Assembly (NCBI GenBank): GCA_947167125.1
Contig: CAMVGT010000013.1
Coordinates: 1-49,117, forward strand
From: an uncultured Erysipelotrichaceae bacterium
GTDB lineage: Bacteria; Bacillota_I; Bacilli_A; Erysipelotrichales; Erysipelotrichaceae
Length of the DNA: 49,117 nt
Reading direction: 5' to 3'
Below, in pieces: positions 42,226-49,117 of the stretch. A program made the translations under genes and the position numbers. Position 1 is the stretch's first letter, and each line of letters starts with the position of its first letter. The notes below the pieces were generated by a model, which was given only the letters and a program-made list of their open reading frames with translations, made no database searches and was not told the origin of the DNA.

Positions 42226-43439
42226 CAGATTTTCCCCAGTTCAATTGAACTTTCAAATCTTCCGCTGTAAAAATCAGCTTTTCGGATCCAGTAAAACGCA
42301 TCATTGTAAATCCCAAAGAATCCGTTTTCCGTTTCGTATTTTATACTGAATGGTACACGGTCTGATGAATCTTCAGAACCAATTCTTTCGCCTTTCTGTA
42401 AAAGATCAGTGCCGGATGCATATACTTTGAATGTTCCGTCTTTCGCGCGTGTTGTGTAAATCACATTGCCGTCAAATATTCTGACCCCCGCAATACCTTC
42501 AACATCAAGACTTACCGCATTCTGCTTTTCAATATCATAAACATATACAGTTTTACCGTCATGCCAGGCAAACTTTTCTTTTTCGAATTGTTTGATTCCT
42601 GTAGTGGCGATTCCTGAGCCCAATAGACTGTCTGTGGATGTTTCCGTATCCAGGATGCGGAGTTCACTGGTGAATATCCTGTCGAGAAGTTCGCTGTATT
42701 CCTCTTCACTCTTACCCTGCTCAATCCATTCAACGTAATCCGGCAACTCACCATTCAGATATGTGTATGTGTAGAGCACTTTCCCGTTGTGGCAATATTC
42801 GAACATTTTTTCTTTTTCATCTGATTCCAGTACCGTGACGCAGGTATTCTGATCCAGATCAATACAGTCCGTTTTACTTTTGCCATAATAGGTGTTTTCT
42901 TCCGGGCTGTAGCTCGCTGTGTACAGTGATACATACAGTCTGTTATGATCGGCGAGCATGTTATCGACAGCAATACTGTCCTGTTCACTTCCTTCCCACG
43001 TATGAAGAACGGAGCGCTTTCCGTTTTTATAGTCATACGAGTGAAGTGTCAATCGGTTGTCACTTTCGGATACTGTGTAATACCAGACATCGTGATAACT
43101 GAGAAAGTAATCCGCATTCCCGATATATGCTTTGCATGTTTCATCGCTGTGCGTACATCCTGCCTGTGCGCAAAGAAGAACCGGCTCTGTCTGATCGGGA
43201 GGATTCATGGAAGAAACCGTTGTCGTCACATATAGAATTTCATCACCGATACCGGAAGGAGCCAAGTGGCCATACAAGTTGAGATTAATTCCCCTGAGAC
43301 CTTCTGTTGCGGCTCCTGTGAAATCAGATGAGTCACTATCCTTTGCAGCGCCAGTATTGTTTGGGCTGCATCCGGAAGCATTCATTAACATGCACAATCC
43401 TGCTGTCAGTATTCCCAATACCTGTTTCTTACCATTCAT
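42225..43439 (-). CDS. predicted lipoprotein with Cys-rich motif, paralogue of the gene at 43627
   Basis: A 404-residue secreted lipoprotein. A basic start (MNGKKQ) is followed by a hydrophobic segment and the lipobox ASGC with Cys24. The rest is a beta-rich, probably propeller-like domain with repeated Y/W-containing strands such as WYYTVSESDNRLTLHSYDY and VYVYDIEKQNAV. The segment LLCAQAGCTHSDETC holds three Cys and one His (C-x4-C-x-H-x4-C) and is shared almost unchanged with the paralogue. The start at 43439 fits GGAGG; an in-frame ATG at 43454 would put that site inside the gene. It is coupled to the ABC ATPase, so it may be the surface partner of the exporter. Confidence 0.75.
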   Translation of the reverse strand: MNGKKQVLGILTAGLCMLMNASGCSPNNTGAAKDSDSSDFTGAATEGLRGINLNLYGHLAPSGIGDEILYVTTTVSSMNPPDQTEPVLLCAQAGCTHSDETCKAYIGNADYFLSYHDVWYYTVSESDNRLTLHSYDYKNGKRSVLHTWEGSEQDSIAVDNMLADHNRLYVSLYTASYSPEENTYYGKSKTDCIDLDQNTCVTVLESDEKEKMFEYCHNGKVLYTYTYLNGELPDYVEWIEQGKSEEEYSELLDRIFTSELRILDTETSTDSLLGSGIATTGIKQFEKEKFAWHDGKTVYVYDIEKQNAVSLDVEGIAGVRIFDGNVIYTTRAKDGTFKVYASGTDLLQKGERIGSEDSSDRVPFSIKYETENGFFGIYNDAFYWIRKADFYSGRFESSIELGKI

Positions 43440-43626
43440 TAATGACACCTCCATAATTTCAGAGTTGAAACCGAATCACATGATTGATATCTGTGATCCG
43501 GTATTCTGCAGATTCCTGTCAATTTCAGAATAACACGTATTTTGTCCCCGCAAACTGGAGATAAACGTTTCCGTGACCTGAAAGAATTGATGTGATTCCG
43601 CTGCTGTCACCCGAAATTGAATAATA

Positions 43627-44838
43627 CTAATTTCCAACAGGAAATGCCTGATCATATCTGCCGTCATAAAAATCCTGTTTCTTAATCAGACATTCACCAT
43701 GATCTGTATAACCGAAAAACAAATCCTCACTCTCCCGGTCAATACCGAAAGTCATATAATCATCCGGGTTCTCAAGCTGCCTCTCATTTGATCCGTCCAA
43801 ATCAGCACACCAGAGTTCCAGCTGATCATTTCTGACAAGATAGAATACTTTGGCATCGTAGATGAAGTAGTTTATGATTCCGCTGTGATTCAGAATTTCG
43901 GTATATTCACCTGCAGTAATGTCATATCGGCGGACAGTATCGCCAAATGGCAGAACAAAGTACTGACCAAAACTGATTGATAGTTCCGATGGCGCAATCA
44001 TATCTGAATCATCATTTCCGGCAATTACAGTTTGAGATAATGATTCTGTATCCAGAATAATTAATTCAAAACAGGTTTCAAGAGAAGAAAGGTAATTCTG
44101 ATAGTCTTCCTGCGTCCCTTCCCACTCTTCGATTGGAATGATTCCTGATAAATAGCTGTGTTCCAGCAGGATATGGTTCTCATAACCGCCGAAATAACTC
44201 CAGCTCTCAAACTGATCCGATGACCAGCGGAGTATTTCTTTTTCTTCGCCTGTATTCAAATCAATTTTCAGTATTGAGTTTTTTCTAAGCTGCTGATAAT
44301 TGCTGTCAAAAGTATCCTCCATATAGTAAACGTATGCATTTTCTCCTGTGCATCCGCCCAGTGAAAGATTATAAGAGGAATCCTGGGATGCCTTGAATTC
44401 CAGATATGTTTTCCTTTCCCCGGTTTTCTGATCAAGTGATTTGAACGACGCTGAACCGCGGTCATAAACAGTAAAATACCAGACACCGCGATAAAGAATG
44501 CATTCCTGCAGTCCGGAAGAAAGAAAAGCGTTACAGGTCTCATCACTGTGCGTACATCCGGTCTGTGCACAAAGAACCGCTTTTCTCAGATTATTATTTT
44601 CGATATTCACAAGGGAAACTTTACTATCAACATAATAGATGTCATCGGAAGAATAATATGCGACAAAACCGCCGCGCACAGCTGCATGCGTTGCAAGGCG
44701 GTTTTCATTCACGTCCGTATTCACAGTTTCTGAAATCGGTTCTGATGACTGTTCAGGCACTGAAGACGTTTCCGTACAGCCGCAGAGAATAAGACAGCTG
44801 ATCAAAAGTATGGCTGACTGATTATGCCAATGCATCAT
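43627..44838 (-). CDS. predicted lipoprotein with Cys-rich motif, paralogue of the gene at 42225
   Basis: A 403-residue lipoprotein. The signal ends LISCLILCGC, with the lipid-bearing Cys near residue 21. A Ser/Glu/Thr-rich linker (TSSVPEQSSEPISETV) follows, then a beta-rich domain. VLCAQTGCTHSDETC repeats the C-x4-C-x-H-x4-C motif of the neighbour, and the two share the C-terminal pattern K/R-x-DFY-x-GR. The start is taken at 44838 because GGGAGG lies just before; ATG 44835 is equally possible. I do not know a function. The Cys/His set could form disulfides or bind a metal outside the cell. Confidence 0.75.
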   Translation of the reverse strand: MMHWHNQSAILLISCLILCGCTETSSVPEQSSEPISETVNTDVNENRLATHAAVRGGFVAYYSSDDIYYVDSKVSLVNIENNNLRKAVLCAQTGCTHSDETCNAFLSSGLQECILYRGVWYFTVYDRGSASFKSLDQKTGERKTYLEFKASQDSSYNLSLGGCTGENAYVYYMEDTFDSNYQQLRKNSILKIDLNTGEEKEILRWSSDQFESWSYFGGYENHILLEHSYLSGIIPIEEWEGTQEDYQNYLSSLETCFELIILDTESLSQTVIAGNDDSDMIAPSELSISFGQYFVLPFGDTVRRYDITAGEYTEILNHSGIINYFIYDAKVFYLVRNDQLELWCADLDGSNERQLENPDDYMTFGIDRESEDLFFGYTDHGECLIKKQDFYDGRYDQAFPVGN

Positions 44839-45169
44839 TTTTCCTCCCATTGAAAATATATTCCCGCAGGATATAGAACTTCTAATGATCCTTTTACATG
44901 AAGTTTAAGACAATTGATTAATATCTCACAGCTATGGTCCCTTCGCATCGTTATTAACACAATCCATAAAAATAGAATAACGGATCAATATACACTATCG
45001 CATAAAGATACGTACTGTTACGATTTATATCAGTAGCAGTAAGACACCCTTACGGTTTGATACATAAGAGTGTCTTACAGTTACTAATTAACGTTTATGC
45101 TTTATCTTGGAGTCTGCCAGAATCAATTGATTGAAATATCAAAATGCCGGCAGGAAATAATCACATACT
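44839..45169. other. 331-base gene-free stretch between lipoprotein and secreted-protein genes
   Basis: A/T-rich. It should contain the promoter of the lipoprotein/ABC unit. The one clear structure is an inverted repeat at 45039-45078 (GTAAGACACCCTTA / TAAGAGTGTCTTAC, one mismatch, 12-base loop). It lacks a T run on either strand, so it could be a weak terminator for the secreted-protein genes or an operator. No open frame of note. Confidence 0.5.
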
Positions 45170-45607
45170 TCATGCGGACAGATAATAATTGAACGTTGAA
45201 TCCCCAAACAAATATACATAACCATACATATAGTTATATGAAATGACCTGTGAATCGCCATAGAAACAATGAACTGTTGAAGAGTATGACGTCCCAACAT
45301 GAGGGGCCGCATAAGTCGATCCTCCGGTAACGGTATTATATCCGTAATTATATGTATTAAATTGGACCGTGATATTTCCATGCTGTCTTGCAACATATGC
45401 TGATGTGCTTATAACAGTTCGGATACCCTTTCCATCTGCTTGAAAGTATGCATCATAATTATATGGTTTGCCATTATAATAAACCGTTCCTTGATGATAC
45501 CCTGAACGATTTAATTCGAGCTCTTCTGCATTGACATCAGCCGAAGATGTGCACCAAAAGGTTATTGCCAATAATATTCCACTGAGGATTCTAAAGATTC
45601 TTTTCAT
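45170..45607 (-). CDS. small secreted protein, Tyr-rich, unknown family
   Basis: A 145-residue protein with a signal peptide (basic MKRIFR, hydrophobic core, then a likely cut after TSSADVNA). The mature part of about 120 residues has many Tyr, Asn, Gly and Thr in alternating strand-like runs (GTVYYNGKPYNYDAYF, NTYNYGYNTVTGG, YNYMYGYVYLFGD). One Cys occurs in VHCFYGD. It looks like an extracellular beta-sandwich or a bacteriocin-like protein, but I recognise no family. It follows the other secreted-protein gene by 61 bases and likely shares its promoter. ATG 45607 is preferred by ribosome-site distance over 45613. Confidence 0.65.
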   Translation of the reverse strand: MKRIFRILSGILLAITFWCTSSADVNAEELELNRSGYHQGTVYYNGKPYNYDAYFQADGKGIRTVISTSAYVARQHGNITVQFNTYNYGYNTVTGGSTYAAPHVGTSYSSTVHCFYGDSQVISYNYMYGYVYLFGDSTFNYYLSA

Positions 45608-45668
45608 TATCATTTTCTCTCTTTCTATACTACTTTGTTACAATGCCAATCAAAGAATACGGTTATGG

Positions 45669-46322
45669 CTAACAACTAAATACAGCATATGGACTGCCTC
45701 CCATTGGGACATATACCAATAGTGAGATACTCATACCATTTCTCACTCCGTAGAATCCACCATTTGCAGGAACAGCAGATGCTGCATATGCATTGTTAAC
45801 TCCAAAATAGCTTTGAGTAATACCTGTTCCTGAATAAGATAAACTCGATACAGATATCAGATGTCCGTCATATGCCGAACCCGCCATATTGGCACGGAAT
45901 GATACACTCATCACTCCGTTAGAACCATAAACGAGCGCATTATTCCATGTATACCAGTTGCCTCCGCTGTAATAGGTACCTCCGCTGATATATTGTGTGA
46001 TGCCTGCAGAAATGGAAACAAGTTTTCTGGAACCATCCGGATATTCATATAAAGCTTCATAGAATCCTTCAGATTCAGTTACTGCCAAAGGTTCCATCTC
46101 ACTGTACTTTCCATTCATACAGTCAAGTTTCTGTCCTGAAAGGTATTTGTCTGTCAGCATTGTTGCTGTTTCCTCTTCAATGCCAAGTTTTTTGAACTGT
46201 TCCGTCAGCACAGATGCTTCGTCATCTGACATATGATCCATGTCTATTTCCACCGCTGATACCGGCATCATGCATATGAAGAACACTGTACACACCAAAA
46301 ACAATTTCATTATATTCTTCAT
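45669..46322 (-). CDS. secreted protein with Gly/Ser/Tyr-rich C-terminal domain, unknown family
   Basis: A 217-residue protein: signal peptide MKNIMKLFLVC...MMPVSA, then an acidic helical segment (HMSDDEASVLTEQFKKLGIEEE) and a beta-rich domain from about residue 85. That domain contains GITQYISGGTYYSGG, a NALVYGSNGVMSVSFRANM segment, SYSGTGITQSYFG and a C-terminal Cys. It resembles small secreted domains of unknown function in gut Bacillota. It is the first gene after the LytTR-type promoter at 46374-46437, so it is the best candidate for direct control by the two-component system. ATG 46322 has AAGGAG at 7 bases; the upstream in-frame ATG at 46355 does not. Confidence 0.7.
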   Translation of the reverse strand: MKNIMKLFLVCTVFFICMMPVSAVEIDMDHMSDDEASVLTEQFKKLGIEEETATMLTDKYLSGQKLDCMNGKYSEMEPLAVTESEGFYEALYEYPDGSRKLVSISAGITQYISGGTYYSGGNWYTWNNALVYGSNGVMSVSFRANMAGSAYDGHLISVSSLSYSGTGITQSYFGVNNAYAASAVPANGGFYGVRNGMSISLLVYVPMGGSPYAVFSC

Positions 46323-46373
46323 TCCATTTCTCCTTGTTATGACCGGCCGGATCATATCAGCTGTCAGCTATCA

Positions 46374-46437
46374 ATAATGTAGTACCCCCCCGCAAATTTC
46401 AAGGGGTACTGTCTAAGTGGGCGTTATATTGTCTGAA
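46374..46437 (-). promoter_or_regulatory. promoter with LytTR-type direct repeats and a C7 spacer tract
   Basis: On the minus strand, -35 TTGAAA (46402-46397), a 17-base spacer and -10 CATTAT (46379-46374). Just upstream are two direct repeats, TTCAGACAATA (46437-46427) and CTTAGACAGTA (46417-46407), 20 bases apart. This is the spacing at which LytTR regulators such as AgrA contact DNA. The spacer contains seven consecutive G (C on the plus strand, 46385-46391). Confidence 0.6.
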
Positions 46438-46440
46438 CGG

Positions 46441-47658
46441 TCAATCGCAAGTGAGCAGAACAGCTATATCTCCAGGTTTTCTGACATTGAAATTCAACGA
46501 TCCATGATACTTTTTCAGAACTTCTTCCAGCATGGAATAATCCGTTTCAGTCAGAATATCTTTGATTCTGATATCTTCAGCAGATTCTGCAATAATTATC
46601 ATGTTTTCAATCTGTCTTATTGTCAGGCAAGCAGTACTGTTTGCAGGCAGCGTGCTAAAAGAGGATTCACATAGACACAGCACAATCATTCCCAGATCCA
46701 ATGGGTCTGCAGGGCAGTCTGATCCTATTGTTGTGTCGACATTTATATTTACGGTCGGATGAATGCTTTTCAGATACTTGATGATCGTGTTGATATAAAC
46801 ATTATCACTGTATTGTAATACCGGATCAACGGCGGCGTTTTTTATGATTTCATTGATATATCCATTCAGCTTATCCTTCTCTCCGCTTTCCGAGTAGCCC
46901 CTGATCACATTCATGTGGTTAATCAGTTCATGCCTTGTTTTGGTAAGGACAGTTTCATATTGGTTTAAGGCTGTCAGTTCGCTCTTTGCCATATGATCCA
47001 GTGCGTGAAGTCTGCCCTGTTCAATGCTGTAATGTTCCTCCAGAATATTCTTTTTCAATACTGTTGTGATGAGCAGCGGGACAATTAAGGAAAAGATGCC
47101 GAGTGTATTATCCAGGGTATTCTCATAAGCAGCACAAAGTCTGTATTGAAACACATCCACCGATACAGCTATCAGAAGATAGTACTTTTTATCATTTTCA
47201 GCGACCCGGCTCAAATCTCTGTTAAACTTTCTATACCAGAAAGCCATTATTAAAGTGCTTGCCATCCAGATCAAAACAACAGCAAGATGACTTTCGTGCA
47301 GTTTCGGGAATAAACCATATGCCAGCAAATCAAATATTATTTGTGCTGAATAGATATGCACAGAGAGTACACATGAATGAATCACGGATACCATCCAATC
47401 AGTTTTCAGAATACTTTTGATTGCAAGAATCTGTATTCCTTCTTTTGCGAGTGTGTGAAACACAAAATACACCCACCATGGAAAGCTGATCATCAACGGT
47501 GTGTAAGCTTTTGGAAGAAGGTATTCGGTCACCGAATATAGGATGCAAACCAAACTGCACTTAAGCGGAGTTGTATTTTTTGAATCACAAAAAGGGATGA
47601 ACATCATTAAAAATAAACAACTATAGAATGAAAGCATACCTGCAGTATTTATGCTCAT
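46441..47658 (-). CDS. AgrC-like membrane sensor histidine kinase with degenerate ATPase domain
   Basis: A 405-residue receptor. Residues 1-200 form six or seven membrane helices in the AgrC/ComD style with no large outside domain. The phosphorylatable His is His243 in TRHELINHMN. The C-terminal part should be an HATPase_c/GHKL domain, but the N-box is replaced: at 322-335 the sequence is LGMIVLCLCESSFST where family members have L-x-N-LL-x-NAIEA. No G-x-G-L lid is found before the final strand KYHGSLNFNVRK. The gene overlaps the response regulator by 4 bases. Either it cannot bind ATP normally or it has diverged strongly. Confidence 0.8.
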   Translation of the reverse strand: MSINTAGMLSFYSCLFLMMFIPFCDSKNTTPLKCSLVCILYSVTEYLLPKAYTPLMISFPWWVYFVFHTLAKEGIQILAIKSILKTDWMVSVIHSCVLSVHIYSAQIIFDLLAYGLFPKLHESHLAVVLIWMASTLIMAFWYRKFNRDLSRVAENDKKYYLLIAVSVDVFQYRLCAAYENTLDNTLGIFSLIVPLLITTVLKKNILEEHYSIEQGRLHALDHMAKSELTALNQYETVLTKTRHELINHMNVIRGYSESGEKDKLNGYINEIIKNAAVDPVLQYSDNVYINTIIKYLKSIHPTVNINVDTTIGSDCPADPLDLGMIVLCLCESSFSTLPANSTACLTIRQIENMIIIAESAEDIRIKDILTETDYSMLEEVLKKYHGSLNFNVRKPGDIAVLLTCD

Positions 47659-48407
47659 TGAAACCTCCCGACGATGGCTGCCTCTACTGCCTTCTTCAAA
47701 CGTCTGCTTATATCCACTGTCTTGCCATTAGCCAGAAAAACATAGTTGTCTTTGATTGAACGTATATGATCTGTATTGATCAAAACTGACCGATTTGCAT
47801 AAATCATTTTTCCTTTTGTTTTCTCCTGTATTTCTTTAAGAGAATCAAGAATCTGTATCCGTGATTGATCCGGGGCATATGCGAAGATTTTTCTGCCTTC
47901 TTTTTCAATATAAACAATCCTGGAAAGCTTCATTTCGGTAAGACCGGACATTGTCCGGAGCATAATCTTATCCTCCAGATACTGTTTTTCGATGCGGACA
48001 AACTGTCTTCTTATCTCGCTCTGCGAATCTGTTTTCAGAATGAATCCGATTACGTTATATCCGAATGCCATTCTTAAATTCTCTCTGGCTGCACTGTAAT
48101 ACATGATAAACGGAGCCTTTTCAGACAATACTCTTGAAAGAGGGATTGCGTTTTTATCATTAAGCATCACATCTACAATCAGCAACGCATACTGCTCTTC
48201 TGATCCCATCAATTCATCAATCGAAAAGAAACAATCTACTTCCGACTCAGGAAAGAATTCCCGGAGCATTTCCTTCATCTGGGCATGATAAAAGAAATCG
48301 TCATCAATCAATGCGAATCTGTACCGGTTCCGGCTGATTAATACGCTGTCATTTTTCATATCGTAAATTCTAACATGAGTGCTGCTGCATTTTTGGAAAC
48401 CGGTCAT
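47655..48407 (-). CDS. LytTR-family response regulator
   Basis: A 250-residue regulator (fewer if ATG 48359 is used). The receiver domain has the acidic pair in FALIDDDFF, the phospho-acceptor Asp79 in LLIVDVML, a Ser in IMYYSAA and a Lys in GFILKTD. A LytTR DNA-binding domain covers about 150-248 (SRIVYIEKEGRKIF, YANRSVLINTDHI, VDISRRLKKAVEAA). Members bind pairs of direct repeats and activate nearby promoters. It is upstream of and coupled to the kinase. Neither start has a good ribosome site: ATG 48359 begins the conserved part, while 48407 gives a 16-residue extension of no clear similarity. Confidence 0.88.
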   Translation of the reverse strand: MTGFQKCSSTHVRIYDMKNDSVLISRNRYRFALIDDDFFYHAQMKEMLREFFPESEVDCFFSIDELMGSEEQYALLIVDVMLNDKNAIPLSRVLSEKAPFIMYYSAARENLRMAFGYNVIGFILKTDSQSEIRRQFVRIEKQYLEDKIMLRTMSGLTEMKLSRIVYIEKEGRKIFAYAPDQSRIQILDSLKEIQEKTKGKMIYANRSVLINTDHIRSIKDNYVFLANGKTVDISRRLKKAVEAAIVGRFQ

Positions 48408-48601
48408 ATGTTTATCATGTCTTTGCGATCAGACAGTACGTCAGAATAAACACATCCAACTTCCTGCGCGATCTTCTGAGTTCAAAATAAGCATACGAGT
48501 CTTCTGAATAACATCACTTGCAACCCACACCAATTGTGAAGCCATAAGCTGTACGTTTTTTGAAACCGCCCCCTGACCAAAACAAAGTTCGGATATTCTT
48601 T
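48408..48601. other. 194-base intergenic region upstream of the two-component genes
   Basis: This should hold the promoter of the regulator/kinase pair. I looked for an AgrD/AIP-type precursor and found none that is convincing. A minus-strand frame (48514-48627) that overlaps the upstream gene end encodes 37 residues with a cationic, Gly-rich tail (WSGGGFKKRTAYGF), but without a ribosome site. Confidence 0.35.
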
Positions 48602-49117
48602 TTAATCAGGATAATATGATGAAACATAGGTAAGCAATTGAGTACATTGCTTTTTCGGGGTTATGTTATTTCCAGCGTGAGCATTTAGATTTGCTGCAGC
48701 ATTAATCGTAATATCCCAATAATTATCAGGTCCTCCTACACGATAGGCATACCACTCATAAGCATACTCGACAACACCATCGCATCTTATACTTGAGATC
48801 ATTGAAGGATAAACCAGATAATTTGAAGAACTCAGATCATAATAAATTTGATTTACAAAAGTATACGGCAGCCCGTAAAGCGTTTCAGCTGTAGCAACAA
48901 AATTATACTTATTTGCAGTATTCATACTACAACCGTTAGGTTTACATATACCTTTATAATTCTCGCCAAAAATAAATGAACCCCATGTGTCTTTTTGAAC
49001 AACATAACCGCTTCCGGCTATATGTATGATTGATTGTGTATCTGATCTTGTATTAGTCCTCATCAAACCGGCATGATACTGATAATCAGATGGTGTCATC
49101 CCTCTGTAAACAGCATA
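48602..49117 (-). CDS. C-terminal part of an NlpC/P60-like (cysteine peptidase-like) protein, cut by window edge
   Basis: The frame is open to the end of the window, so the start is outside. The visible 172 residues include GLMRTNTRSDTQSIIHIAGSG, then a core SIRCDGVVEYAYEWY that resembles the catalytic Cys helix of NlpC/P60 or CHAP-like amidases (C-x-G-x-V-E-Y). A later NAHAG could supply the His. Such proteins are usually secreted and trim peptidoglycan peptides. Being next to the two-component genes on the same strand, it may belong to the same surface module. The fold assignment is tentative. Confidence 0.6.
   Translation of the reverse strand, partial: YAVYRGMTPSDYQYHAGLMRTNTRSDTQSIIHIAGSGYVVQKDTWGSFIFGENYKGICKPNGCSMNTANKYNFVATAETLYGLPYTFVNQIYYDLSSSNYLVYPSMISSIRCDGVVEYAYEWYAYRVGGPDNYWDITINAAANLNAHAGNNITPKKQCTQLLTYVSSYYPD

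Noticed and set aside
45039-45078. Hairpin between secreted-protein and lipoprotein genes as a terminator
   Set aside because: The stem is good, but there is no T run on either strand, so I recorded it only as an inverted repeat in the gene-free stretch.
48359-48620. An AgrD-like autoinducer peptide gene near the two-component system
   Set aside because: All short frames in the gap lack both a ribosome site and the amphipathic-helix plus acidic-tail layout around a Cys. None is acceptable as AgrD, and no AgrB protease gene is present.
1-49117. CRISPR arrays, rRNA or tRNA genes, integrase or prophage genes
   Set aside because: No regularly spaced repeats, cloverleaf-like runs, rRNA-conserved blocks or phage structural proteins were seen on reading both strands. 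DUF5131 alone is not evidence of a prophage.

Overview
The window looks like chromosome from an anaerobic, fermentative member of the Bacillota, most plausibly an Erysipelotrichia- or Clostridia-like gut bacterium. The grounds are strong Shine-Dalgarno sites, mid-40s G+C judged by eye, a T-box leader, a lactose/cellobiose-type PTS with a PRD regulator, a glycyl radical enzyme with its activase, a carbamate kinase, and an accessory-gene-regulator-like two-component pair. The genus call is inference. No rRNA, tRNA or CRISPR array was seen.

Layout. (1) 1-3.4 kb: the 3' end of a probable IscB-like RRXRR/HNH protein, a small unknown gene, an SGNH hydrolase, and a three-gene set (PTS-IIB-like protein, metallophosphoesterase, P-loop kinase-like protein). 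(2) 3.47-4.13 kb: decayed ends of two divergent genes that seem to have lost their shared promoter and both 5' halves. (3) 4.2-16.5 kb: housekeeping and transport genes: two AEC permeases, carbamate kinase with an SLC13 permease that carries an early stop codon, a short UvrA paralogue, an esterase, a LacI-type regulator and two iron-sulfur/radical-SAM-type proteins. (4) 16.8-20.0 kb: a kinase / GH13_18 phosphorylase / nitroreductase operon. (5) 20.1-21.8 kb: a tryptophan T-box controlling a TrpB2-type tryptophan synthase. (6) 21.9-26.9 kb: fructose-6-phosphate aldolase, glycyl radical enzyme, activase and DeoR regulator around a divergent promoter with duplicated operator-like sites. This is the gene set of the E. 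coli ybiW-ybiY-fsaA locus.

(7) 27-29.2 kb: a short-chain dehydrogenase, a nucleoside deoxyribosyltransferase, and a scar made of a PRD-regulator EIIA fragment abutting an IS110 C-terminal fragment. (8) 29.2-38.6 kb: a carbohydrate locus (aldo/keto reductase, old-yellow-enzyme-type reductase, PTS IIA/IIC/IIB, GH78 alpha-L-rhamnosidase-like enzyme) with a divergent HTH-PRD-EIIB-EIIA activator. A palindromic motif centred on GCGGTAATTT lies upstream of the PTS genes, and a diverged copy lies in the GH78/regulator intergenic region. (9) 38.6-39.3 kb: a mosaic of IS3 and IS110 fragments.

(10) 39.3-49.1 kb: the least familiar part. It is a run of minus-strand genes: an NlpC/P60-like secreted protein (cut by the window edge), a LytTR response regulator, an AgrC-like membrane histidine kinase whose ATP-binding boxes look degraded, two small Tyr/Gly-rich secreted proteins, two paralogous lipoproteins sharing a Cys-rich C-x4-C-x-H-x4-C motif, and an ABC-2 type exporter. 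Immediately 3' of the kinase gene is a promoter with two direct repeats 20 bp apart just upstream of the -35 box, and a run of seven C in the -35/-10 spacer. I read this as a cell-surface or communication module controlled by its own two-component system and possibly phase variable. Its function is not known to me.
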